From positions 1 through 13,921 of the forward strand of contig CALRIB010000014.1 of NCBI GenBank assembly GCA_943359705.1: a stretch of 13,921 nucleotides of DNA. The letters run 5' to 3'. The position numbers and the translations under genes are program-made. Below are positions 6,558-12,103 of the stretch, in pieces. Below the pieces are notes generated by a model. That model worked only from the letters and a program-made list of their open reading frames with translations. It did not search any database and was not told the origin of the DNA. How positions within the stretch are numbered: position 1 is the first letter of the stretch; every line of letters starts with the position of its first letter. This DNA comes from Candidatus Nomurabacteria bacterium (lineage in GTDB: Bacteria > Patescibacteriota > Minisyncoccia > Phycocordibacterales > UBA2100).

Positions 6558-7481
6558 TTAATTTCTACGCAGACTCATGTAAATGTCCTCAAGCGCCTTC
6601 ACGGCATCGCCGGCGGCGATGTTGTTTTGGTGATAGAGGCCGTCGGTGACGTCACCGGCTGCCCAGACGCGCGGGTGTGAGGCTCGGTGCGTGCGTGGGT
6701 CGACTTTGATCTGGCCGACGGGATTCTTTTCGAGAGCGTCGCCAATCCATTCGGTGTTAGGCAGCAATCCTATTTCCACGAAAATTCCTTCGACGGGCAG
6801 CAATTCCTCTTTGCCGGTTTTCGTGTCCTTCCATTTTAGTCCCGTTACAAACGTTTCGCCGAGCACTTGCGTGGGCTCCGCATTCAATAAGATTCGCATA
6901 TTCGGGTGCGTCTTGGCGGCGGCCACCGTTATCTCGTCGGCGCGGAAAGTCTCCGTGCGGTTCAGCATCGTCACGGTCTTGCAGTAGGCGAGAAGCTGGA
7001 GTGCGGTTTCGAAACCTGCGTTGCCGGCGCCGATGACCGCGACGTCTTTGTCGGCAAAGAGCGGCCCGTCGCAGCTGGCGCAGTAGGTGAGCCCTTTTTG
7101 GTCGTATTCTGCTGCTCCCGGCACTTCAAGCTTGCGGCGGCGCGCGCCGCTCGTCACAAGAAGTGCCTTGGTCTCAATCGGTCCTCCCTTACTCAATTCA
7201 ACTACCACCTTGTCGTCCATCGGTATCAGTTTGGTGGCACGAACGGGGGAGATAATTTCGAGAAACTCGCCCTTGTAGGCATCGACGTGTGCTTTGAGAT
7301 TCTTGGCGAGCTCTGCGCCCGAGATAGACGGCGTGCCTATCCAGTTTTGGACATCGGTGGAGACATTGCTCTGCCCGCCCCACTCTTCGACGACAAGCGC
7401 CGTTTTGAGGCGTTTGCGCGCGGCATACACGGCGGCTGAAGTGCCGGCCGGACCACCACCCACGATTACCAAGTCATACAT
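6558..7481 (-). CDS. trxB: thioredoxin reductase / AhpF-like flavin disulfide reductase
   Basis: Cytosolic FAD enzyme that passes electrons from NAD(P)H to a CxxC disulfide and on to thioredoxin- or AhpC-type partners. The protein has 307 residues. The FAD-binding GGGPAG is at 8-13, the redox-active CASC at 134-137 (YCASCDGPLF), the nucleotide-binding GAGNAGFETA at 151-160 and the second FAD motif AAGDVTDG at 274-281. The GNAGFE version of the nucleotide loop and the CDGPLF sequence are closer to the C-terminal part of AhpF than to E. coli TrxB. The HRRxxxR NADPH signature is not clear (NRTETFR, 174-180), so NADH versus NADPH use is open. It follows ftsZ on the same strand, separated by the TAGTG-word hairpin whose right arm reaches its start codon. 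No convincing -10 is seen. Confidence 0.93.
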   Translation of the reverse strand: MYDLVIVGGGPAGTSAAVYAARKRLKTALVVEEWGGQSNVSTDVQNWIGTPSISGAELAKNLKAHVDAYKGEFLEIISPVRATKLIPMDDKVVVELSKGGPIETKALLVTSGARRRKLEVPGAAEYDQKGLTYCASCDGPLFADKDVAVIGAGNAGFETALQLLAYCKTVTMLNRTETFRADEITVAAAKTHPNMRILLNAEPTQVLGETFVTGLKWKDTKTGKEELLPVEGIFVEIGLLPNTEWIGDALEKNPVGQIKVDPRTHRASHPRVWAAGDVTDGLYHQNNIAAGDAVKALEDIYMSLRRN

Positions 7482-7488
7482 AGTTAGC

Positions 7489-7571
7489 AGTTGATAGTGC
7501 GTGGTGCGTAGTAAATTCGAAATGCATAGTCTGCATTTTACTACAGACTACGCACTACTATCTACGCACTA
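7489..7571. repeat. TAGTG-word hairpin A1 between ftsZ and trxB
   Basis: Imperfect inverted repeat filling the ftsZ-trxB gap. Clear pairings on the plus strand are GATAGT (7493-7498) with ACTATC (7557-7562), GTAGTAAA (7508-7515) with TTTACTAC (7537-7544), and ATGCA (7522-7526) with TGCAT (7532-7536). Read in the direction of transcription (minus), it is built of reiterated GTAGTGCGTAG words, so the arms can pair in several registers. The ftsZ stop codon TAG (7569-7571) is itself part of the first word. It may act as a processing, stability or termination structure. Confidence 0.85.
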
Positions 7572-8786
7572 CTTCCTCCGTAGGAAGGAAGGAAGTCCTC
7601 CCCATCCGTCACCGTCTGCGTCCTTGTCTTTCGCGGGTACGGAAGTTGACGATGGAGGAGTGATTTTCACCGGCTCCTTCATTTTGGGTTTTTCGGCGAC
7701 ATATTTTTCCGCCTCCGGTTTCTTCTCATCGCGCTCTACACGGATGGTGGCGGGCGGCACATCCTGTTCCTTTTTCACGGGTGCAATACGAGGAGTGGTG
7801 CTGCCAAAGAGAGAAGAACGCTGTCCGGCCTCGGGGAAGCCCGTGGCGATAACGGTGACGCGCAGCTGGCCTTTCTTGAGGCTTGGGTCGGTGACCGCGC
7901 CGAAGATGACCTTGGCCTCCGGGTCGATTGCTTCTGTAATGACGTTGGCCGCATCCTGCACTTCGAGCATTCCGAGGTCTTCACCGCCGGCGATGGAGAA
8001 GAGCACGCCCTTCGCGCCGTGGATGGAGACTTCGAGGAGAGGCGAATTGATGGCCGCACGCGCCGCGAGTTCGGCGCGCTTTTCGCCGATTGCTGTGCCG
8101 ATACCCATAAGGGCTGAGCCGGCGTTCTGCATCACGGCCTTCACGTCGGCGAAGTCGACGTTGATGATACCGGTCTGTGTGATGAGGTCGGAGATGCCCT
8201 CGACTGCTTGTTTCAAAATATCGTCGCACATCGCAAAGGCATTCTTGATGCCGGTCTCGCGCGAGACGATGGTGAGGAGTTTGTCGTTGGGGATGATGAT
8301 GAGCGCGTCGACCGCTTTGCGAAGTTCGGTGAGACCTTGCTCGGCCAAACGTTGACGTTGCGCACCTTCAAAAGAGAACGGCTTCGTGACGACACCGACC
8401 GTGAGTGCTCCGAGCTCGCGAGCGATTTTCGCAACGATAGGTGCGCCACCGGTACCGGTGCCGCCGCCCATTCCGCACGTGATGAAGACCATGTCTGAGC
8501 CTTTGATAGCTTCCTGAATTTCTTCGCGCGTCTCGTCTGCCGCTTGCTTGCCGACGTCGGCGTTCATGCCGGCGCCGAGGCCGCGTGTGAGGTTTTTGCC
8601 GATGTGTATCTTGCGCTTTGCTTTGTTCTTGTGCAAATCCTGTGCGTCGGTGTTGACCGCGATAAAGTCGACGCCCTGGACGTGGGAAGTGACCATGTGG
8701 TTGACGGCATTGCCGCCTGACCCCCCGACTCCTATTACTCGAATTCGTGCGTAACTCTCAACGTCGGGCTTCACTTGTTTGGTCAT
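7569..8786 (-). CDS. ftsZ: cell division GTPase FtsZ
   Basis: Tubulin-like GTPase that polymerises into the division ring at the cytoplasmic membrane. The protein has 405 residues. The nucleotide-binding strand and loop is VIGVGGSGGNAVNHM (17-31), the tubulin signature GGGTGTG is at 107-113 and the T7 synergy loop with catalytic acids is NVDFADV (209-215). A variable linker rich in Lys/Glu/Pro covers about 330-392. The C-terminal peptide GLPSFLRRK (397-405) corresponds to the conserved FtsA/ZipA-binding tail. I start at 8786 (MTKQVKPD), not at an upstream in-frame ATG, because a TATAGT hexamer lies 9 nt before it. ftsA is on the same strand but 1.6 kb upstream, separated by three plus-strand genes. 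The stop codon lies inside hairpin A1. Confidence 0.97.
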   Translation of the reverse strand: MTKQVKPDVESYARIRVIGVGGSGGNAVNHMVTSHVQGVDFIAVNTDAQDLHKNKAKRKIHIGKNLTRGLGAGMNADVGKQAADETREEIQEAIKGSDMVFITCGMGGGTGTGGAPIVAKIARELGALTVGVVTKPFSFEGAQRQRLAEQGLTELRKAVDALIIIPNDKLLTIVSRETGIKNAFAMCDDILKQAVEGISDLITQTGIINVDFADVKAVMQNAGSALMGIGTAIGEKRAELAARAAINSPLLEVSIHGAKGVLFSIAGGEDLGMLEVQDAANVITEAIDPEAKVIFGAVTDPSLKKGQLRVTVIATGFPEAGQRSSLFGSTTPRIAPVKKEQDVPPATIRVERDEKKPEAEKYVAEKPKMKEPVKITPPSSTSVPAKDKDADGDGWGGLPSFLRRK

Positions 8787-8795
8787 AGTGGAGCC

Positions 8796-8804
8796 ACTAT
8801 AGCA
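8796..8804 (-). promoter_or_regulatory. extended -10 promoter of ftsZ
   Basis: On the minus strand TGCTATAGT, hexamer at 8796-8801, 9 nt before the ATG at 8786. A weak -35-like TTTGCG lies about 16 nt further upstream. No Shine-Dalgarno sequence, so a leaderless transcript is expected. It lies divergently from the SD-led gene at 8883. Confidence 0.65.
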
Positions 8805-8868
8805 CTTTCGAAGGGTGCGCAAACTTGACCTATATCGTACATAATGTTTCAATTCCGCTCTAACCGAT

Positions 8869-8875
8869 GGAGGAG
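8869..8875 (+). promoter_or_regulatory. Shine-Dalgarno of the 127-residue orphan
   Basis: GGAGGAG, 7 nt before the ATG at 8883. Selects this start over the in-frame upstream codon at 8844. A TTGACC at 8825-8830 could be a -35, but no -10 is well placed. Confidence 0.75.
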
Positions 8876-8882
8876 AAGCCCG

Positions 8883-9266
8883 ATGGTTACAGTGATCTTT
8901 GAGCCCCCGGTGGGGCTACCGCCGAACTTTCGCCATGAAAGCAAGGCATCGCTTGGCAAGTCTGACAGCTGCTCAGGAAGCGATACTGAACAGTTCGCCT
9001 TCAGACGCCGGGTCGGAGAGATTCTCTCGATCCTCGACGCATTCCAGGCAATCGCGTGCACGGGCGAAATCACCGTCAAGATCTTTAACGGTATGGCCAC
9101 CGTTGATGGTCAGATTGTTAGCTGGAAATCCGAGCTTTGTCCACTTCTGCGTGCGGCAGCTGCGGAGATCGACGCAAAAGCGAACCTCTTGGCGCTCGAG
9201 TCTGCGTCCTCGCGTCTTAACCTCACCTTCAACCTGAAACGACACGTAAAGCGTCAGGTGGCATGA
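8883..9266 (+). CDS. protein of unknown function, SD-led (127 aa)
   Basis: Unrecognised 127-residue protein, probably soluble. The first 40 residues are Pro/Ser-rich and look disordered. About 40-60 is a likely helix (FRRRVGEILSILDAFQAIA), followed by two short strands (GEITVKIFNGMATVDGQIV, 61-79), a long helix from about 84 to 112 (ELCPLLRAAAAEIDAKANLL onward) and a basic C-terminus (LKRHVKRQVA). An alpha-beta-beta-alpha layout is all that can be said. Support for its reality: strong Shine-Dalgarno sequence at correct spacing and a GC-rich hairpin with a T-rich tail after the stop. It is divergent from ftsZ and is the first of three plus-strand genes interrupting ftsA-ftsZ. Confidence 0.6.
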   Translation: MVTVIFEPPVGLPPNFRHESKASLGKSDSCSGSDTEQFAFRRRVGEILSILDAFQAIACTGEITVKIFNGMATVDGQIVSWKSELCPLLRAAAAEIDAKANLLALESASSRLNLTFNLKRHVKRQVA

Positions 9267-9287
9267 CCGCCGAACAAGAAAGCGGAC

Positions 9288-9321
9288 CCGCCGCGGCGTC
9301 CCATCTTGGCGGCGGTTTCTC
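9288..9321 (+). terminator. GC-rich terminator after the 127-aa orphan
   Basis: CCGCCG (9288-9293) pairs with CGGCGG (9310-9315), followed by TTTCTCATTTG. The loop of 16 nt is long. The 3' half belongs to a 19-bp sequence repeated after the next gene. Confidence 0.55.
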
Positions 9322-9329
9322 ATTTGTGA
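9311..9329 (+). repeat. 19-bp direct repeat, copy 1
   Basis: GGCGGTTTCTCATTTGTGA, identical to 9660-9678. With CTTGGCGG before it the similarity extends upstream, apart from a 3-bp CGG insertion in this copy. Both copies form the right arm and tail of the hairpin following an SD-led small gene. Confidence 0.9.
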
Positions 9330-9390
9330 AGTGACAGCTTGACCCTAGACACTATGCGTGCCAATTTTATTGTAGGTGAACCAACTGAAC

Positions 9391-9394
9391 GAGG
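9391..9394 (+). promoter_or_regulatory. weak Shine-Dalgarno of the 69-residue orphan
   Basis: GAGG, 5 nt before the ATG at 9400. The in-frame GTG at 9376 has no such site, so 9400 is preferred. A TTGTGA (9324-9329) and TAGACA (9346-9351) at 16-bp spacing could form a promoter. Confidence 0.45.
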
Positions 9395-9399
9395 CTCCC

Positions 9400-9609
9400 A
9401 TGCCTAACCGCAGAGGCACCTTTCTGATCTATCCTTCGCAGCTGCAACCTCCAAGTTCGTACAGCTCAAGCACAGCGGGAACGCCCGAGTACCTCGAAAC
9501 ATTCGGCTATTCAGGTGGCCACAATATGACCACCTGGGAAATCGTTGCGTTCGAGCGAGACCTCGAGGAAACCTTCAAACCCAGGCCTGTTCCTGATCAG
9601 CCTGCTTGA
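9400..9609 (+). CDS. small protein of unknown function (69 aa)
   Basis: Unrecognised 69-residue protein with no membrane segment. The first half is rich in Ser, Pro and Tyr (LIYPSQLQPPSSYSSSTAG, 9-27) and looks unstructured. The second half has one probable helix (TTWEIVAFERDLEETF, 44-59) and a proline-rich tail. Support is modest: an ATG with a GAGG site 5 nt upstream, similar layout to the neighbours, and a complex GC-rich hairpin after the stop that carries the same 19-bp tail as the hairpin after the preceding gene. It could be a short regulatory or binding peptide, or a non-functional leftover. Confidence 0.45.
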   Translation: MPNRRGTFLIYPSQLQPPSSYSSSTAGTPEYLETFGYSGGHNMTTWEIVAFERDLEETFKPRPVPDQPA

Positions 9610-9616
9610 AGAAGCG

Positions 9617-9670
9617 CCGCCTTATCGGGCGGATGGGGGACTGCCTCATCCTTCGACTTGGCGGTTTCTC
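9617..9670 (+). terminator. compound hairpin/terminator after the 69-aa orphan
   Basis: CCGCC (9617-9621) can pair locally with GGCGG (9628-9632) or with the distal GGCGG (9660-9664), which is followed by TTTCTCATTTG. Between them GATGGGG (9632-9638) pairs with CCTCATC (9644-9650). The two choices for the first arm exclude each other, as in an attenuator, but a simple terminator is equally possible. Confidence 0.5.
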
Positions 9671-9678
9671 ATTTGTGA
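9660..9678 (+). repeat. 19-bp direct repeat, copy 2
   Basis: Identical to 9311-9329. It abuts the 40-bp palindrome that begins at 9680. Confidence 0.9.
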
Positions 9679-9679
9679 G

Positions 9680-9719
9680 ATATCCCGCATTATCAACGGC
9701 CGTGGATAATAGGGGATAT
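9680..9719. repeat. 40-bp near-perfect palindrome
   Basis: Centre between 9699 and 9700; 17 of 20 base pairs match. Arms are ATATCCC-gc-ATTATC-a-ACGG and CCGT-g-GATAAT-ag-GGGATAT, with no loop beyond the self-complementary ACGGCCGT. Could be an operator for a dimeric regulator, a recombinase site or a cruciform/RNA hairpin. It is in the space before the regulator-like gene at 9865. Confidence 0.85.
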
Positions 9720-9729
9720 GCAATTTCCT

Positions 9730-9754
9730 GTATAACGACATCGTAAGTCGTTAT
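9730..9754 (+). promoter_or_regulatory. possible -10 overlapped by an 8-bp inverted repeat
   Basis: TGTATAAC (9730-9736 for the TG..TATAAC core) looks like an extended -10. ATAACGAC (9732-9739) and GTCGTTAT (9747-9754) are perfect inverted repeats with a 7-nt spacer. The arrangement suggests an operator or a 5'-UTR hairpin for the gene at 9865. Confidence 0.5.
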
Positions 9755-9850
9755 GAGATGGTTTCCGATTAGATTTGCTTCGTTTCGTTAATCGTGCTTT
9801 TGTTCACAACGGAAAACGGTTCACCTGCACCGACCAAATGCAGGCATGCC

Positions 9851-9857
9851 GAGGAGG
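9851..9857 (+). promoter_or_regulatory. Shine-Dalgarno of the response-regulator-like gene
   Basis: GAGGAGG, 7 nt before the ATG at 9865. Decides this start over TTG 9775 and ATG 9838. Confidence 0.8.
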
Positions 9858-9864
9858 TTCGGTC

Positions 9865-10332
9865 ATGAGATGTCTTGTTATCGAAGAGAACGAAGGTGAA
9901 CGACGCACCGCGCTCAGCGAACTTCTTTCGCTGGAGATCCAGGTTGAAGACGCTCAAAACGGCGACAAAGCTTTGGATGTCCTGCGCGCTGACAACGCAT
10001 TCGACGCAATCTTCATCGGCGATTGGTCGAGGGGAATGAAGCGCGCAGATTTCATGTCACATATCCCGTCGATCTACCCGGTCATCTTGAACAGGCCCCG
10101 ACCAAAAATCATCTTGATGGTTGACGAGAACCTTGCGGTCAATGCGGAACCCAACGTGATTGGTGGCTTCCTGCTGCTCGTGAAGGTCGGGAAGCTGCCG
10201 CAGTTGCCCCGAGGCGTTGACTCCCAAGTTCTGAAACCAGTGGGCGGAGACGAAGTAGCAATCCGGTTCTGGGAAATGGGTGTGAGCCTTGGTAGGCACA
10301 GCTTTGTGCCGCCATCGGAGACCCGAAAATGA
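9865..10332 (+). CDS. single-domain response-regulator (receiver) like protein
   Basis: A 155-residue protein that reads as one receiver domain with no output domain. Strand 1 is RCLVIEENE (2-10), and the NG-x-x-AL pattern follows strand 2 (DAQNGDKALDVL, 29-40). Strand 3 is FDAIFIGDWSRGM (46-58), with D53 in the phospho-acceptor place. Strand 4 is KIILMVDENL (81-90), and K124-P125 matches the conserved Lys-Pro after strand 5. Departures from the family are the acid pocket Glu7-Glu8 instead of Asp-Asp, no Thr/Ser after strand 4, and about 20 extra residues between strand 4 and the Lys-Pro. It may be phosphorylated by a kinase elsewhere or work as a pseudo-receiver. It has a strong Shine-Dalgarno sequence, inverted repeats in its leader region and a shared terminator with ftsA, which it faces tail-to-tail. 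Confidence 0.75.
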   Translation: MRCLVIEENEGERRTALSELLSLEIQVEDAQNGDKALDVLRADNAFDAIFIGDWSRGMKRADFMSHIPSIYPVILNRPRPKIILMVDENLAVNAEPNVIGGFLLLVKVGKLPQLPRGVDSQVLKPVGGDEVAIRFWEMGVSLGRHSFVPPSETRK

Positions 10333-10372
10333 CCGCCGGTCGCGGAAGGCATAGAGCCTCCTACGTCGGCGG
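10333..10372. terminator. bidirectional terminator between the regulator-like gene and ftsA
   Basis: Outer stem CCGCCG (10333-10338) with CGGCGG (10367-10372); inner stem GGAAGGC (10344-10350) with GCCTCC (10356-10361), one base bulged. The plus-strand tail is CTTTGTGTTT; the minus-strand tail is TCATTTTC. It directly follows the stop of the plus gene and lies 8 nt after the ftsA stop. Confidence 0.65.
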
Positions 10373-10380
10373 CTTTGTGT

Positions 10381-11550
10381 TTATGGCAACAGCGAGCGCA
10401 TTGCGTTTTTTACGGAGTCGGCGGCGTGGCGGATGACTTCGCCGATAGTGTGGCCGCCGTCGGAGATGTCTTCCATATAGGCCCAGCGGCAGAGACCGTA
10501 GGCCACGGCCCAGGTGGCATCCACCGATGAGGCACGCGGCATATTTCCAATTTGTCCGATTTGCGAGGGAAGTTTCAAGATCATTTTTGCGATGTCTGAT
10601 GCGCTCGCGAGCCCCGATCCACCGCCGGTGATCACGATGCCTGCCGGAAGCAGGCGATGACGGCCGATAGTTTTGAGATGCGCATTGATGAGCGTGAACA
10701 TATCTTTCAGGCGCGTACTTACGATGACATTCATTTTGTGCGGTGTGATATCGCTGCCGGTTACGGCGCCGCGTTTCATCTGTTCGGCTTCGGTGAGCGG
10801 GATCTGAAAAGAGAGCGCGATGGTATTGGTGATGTCACTAGAGCCGGTGGGGAAGACTTTTACTGACACCGGAATATCGTTGTCGAACACCATGATGGAA
10901 AGTGTCTCCGCGCCGATGTTGGCGAGGACGACGCCCGCGGTGCGCTGCGGCTTGGAGAGGATGACCATGCTCGCCGCCAAGGGCGATGCCATCACTCCTT
11001 CCACTTCCACGCCCGCTTCCTCGACCGCCTCGGTCAGTTCTTCGTAATGCTGTGCAAGTTGCGTGATGAGAAGCGTGTCGACGGCGAGCTTGGTGCCCTG
11101 CAGGCCGTCCGGTTTGCCGAATACTTTGGCGCCGTCGACGCGGAATTCGAGCGGAATGGTGTGAATGATGGAGCGGTTGACGAGTTTCGATGCCGCGCGC
11201 TTTTCGCTCTCCTTTATCACGCGTTCTACCTCACGTTCGGTCACGATGCCGCCGGAGGGCGTGAGCGTGATATCGCCGGTGGATTTTATTTCGTCGAGGC
11301 CCACGCCGCCGAGAGCCACGCGTGCGCTTCGAACTTTCACTTTTGCCGCGGTCTGCGCGCGAGCGAGTGCCTCATTTACACTCTTGGTCGCCTCTTTCGT
11401 ATCAATAATGTAGCCATGACGCATCCCTTTGGAGACGGCGGTGCCGGTGCCAAGTATCTGCATCGGCGCGTCGGGATTTTCGGCAGGCTTTGCGATGACG
11501 ACCTTCACGTGGTACGTGCCGATATCAATACCACAATAGGTCTTGGCCAT
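10381..11550 (-). CDS. ftsA: cell division protein FtsA
   Basis: Actin-like ATPase that tethers FtsZ filaments to the membrane. The protein has 389 residues, a little shorter than the usual 410-420. The phosphate-1 motif is GIDIGTYHVKVVI (7-19), and the SHS2 (1C) region covers about 80-160. The phosphate-2-like strand is LANIGAETLSIMVF (209-222), and the adenosine motif is GIVITGGGSGLA (304-315). The C-terminal 20 residues (about 369-389, with HAADSVKNAMRSLLP) form a basic amphipathic helix as expected for the membrane-targeting sequence. A TACAAT hexamer lies 6 nt before the ATG, with no Shine-Dalgarno sequence. It is normally followed directly by ftsZ; here a 1.6-kb stretch with three opposite-strand genes comes between. 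Confidence 0.95.
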   Translation of the reverse strand: MAKTYCGIDIGTYHVKVVIAKPAENPDAPMQILGTGTAVSKGMRHGYIIDTKEATKSVNEALARAQTAAKVKVRSARVALGGVGLDEIKSTGDITLTPSGGIVTEREVERVIKESEKRAASKLVNRSIIHTIPLEFRVDGAKVFGKPDGLQGTKLAVDTLLITQLAQHYEELTEAVEEAGVEVEGVMASPLAASMVILSKPQRTAGVVLANIGAETLSIMVFDNDIPVSVKVFPTGSSDITNTIALSFQIPLTEAEQMKRGAVTGSDITPHKMNVIVSTRLKDMFTLINAHLKTIGRHRLLPAGIVITGGGSGLASASDIAKMILKLPSQIGQIGNMPRASSVDATWAVAYGLCRWAYMEDISDGGHTIGEVIRHAADSVKNAMRSLLP

Positions 11551-11556
11551 TCGCTC

Positions 11557-11562
11557 ATTGTA
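11557..11562 (-). promoter_or_regulatory. -10-like hexamer of ftsA
   Basis: TACAAT on the minus strand, 6 nt before the ATG at 11550. Implies a leaderless or near-leaderless mRNA. Confidence 0.5.
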
Positions 11563-11621
11563 CCGCCTCTTTTGAAGCCATAAAATCTCGTCTTCGTGGA
11601 TAGCGCGATCAAATTTTCAAG

Positions 11622-11708
11622 TCTCAATTTTCAATTTGCATTGAATTTCCAATGTCTCAATTTTTAAACGAGACTCATTGAAAATTGCAAATTGGAAATT
11701 GAAAATTA
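11622..11708. repeat. CAATTT-word hairpin B between ybeY and ftsA
   Basis: Imperfect AT-rich inverted repeat, arms about 11622-11654 and 11676-11704, giving roughly 28 base pairs with small bulges. Strong blocks are AATTT.CAATG (11644-11654) with CATTGAAAATT (11676-11686), and the CTCAATTTTCAATTTGCA side (11623-11640) with 11686-11702. It is built from reiterated CAATTT/GAAATT words. The ybeY stop TAA (11706-11708) is the first codon of the hairpin in the direction of transcription. There is no T-run ending typical of an intrinsic terminator. Confidence 0.85.
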
Positions 11709-12101
11709 CGTTCCGAGTCCAAACTTCCGTAACGTGGTTCGCTCCAGAGCTTCCATCCGTGCCCCGTGCTTGAGACCCTTAAGGTGGTAGCAGCCGTGTA
11801 CAAAAAGGAGGGCACTACGCTCGGCAAGTGATACGCCGTATTTTTTTGCCTCGCGTGCCGCACAAGGAATATTGAGAAATATCTCGCCCTCATTCTTGGC
11901 GACAGGAAACGAAAGGACGTTGGGGCGATATGTCTTTTTACGGTACTGCTTGTTCATCTTTTGCGCGAGAGTATCGCCGCAAAGCACGAGAGAGAGTTCG
12001 TACTGCGCGCCCAGAATGTGGCGCGCGATATCTGCAAACGGAAGTCGCGGCATGGTGCCGCGAATGGTTTTCTTCAGATCAAGGTTCGACCTTGAAGTCA
12101 T
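11706..12101 (-). CDS. ybeY: endoribonuclease YbeY
   Basis: Zinc-dependent single-strand endoribonuclease acting in 16S rRNA 3' maturation and ribosome quality control. The protein has 131 residues, slightly shorter than most. The metal-binding signature is H102-x3-H106-x5-H112 (HGCYHLKGLKH). The upstream ELSLVLCGD strand, the N50-x-x-Y-R54 pair and VLSF (62-65) match the family, though the usual TDVLSF reads PNVLSF. The C-terminus is short after the EALERTTL helix. I take the ATG at 12101 because it lies 2 nt after the rpsU stop (TAACGATG), which suggests coupling; M17 (12053) is a possible alternative. Pairing with ribosomal protein bS21 fits its ribosomal role, since both act near the 3' end of 16S rRNA. 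Confidence 0.88.
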   Translation of the reverse strand: MTSRSNLDLKKTIRGTMPRLPFADIARHILGAQYELSLVLCGDTLAQKMNKQYRKKTYRPNVLSFPVAKNEGEIFLNIPCAAREAKKYGVSLAERSALLFVHGCYHLKGLKHGARMEALERTTLRKFGLGT

Positions 12102-12103
12102 CG

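Noticed and set aside
7501..8355. Plus-strand 284-residue open frame opposite ftsZ
   Set aside because: Shadow of ftsZ, Ser/Thr/Ala-rich with no motif; begins inside hairpin A1.
8825..8850. TTGACC as -35 of the 127-aa gene
   Set aside because: No -10-like hexamer at 16-18 nt spacing; the CTTGACC is also found at 9338-9344, again without a clear -10.
9267..9679. Small genes plus hairpins considered as integron cassettes
   Set aside because: No attC-type GTTRRRY and RYYYAAC core sites and no integrase gene in the window.
9680..9719. Palindrome considered as a dif/XerCD site
   Set aside because: No match to the usual dif half-sites; symmetric over 40 bp with no 6-8-bp central spacer of dif type.
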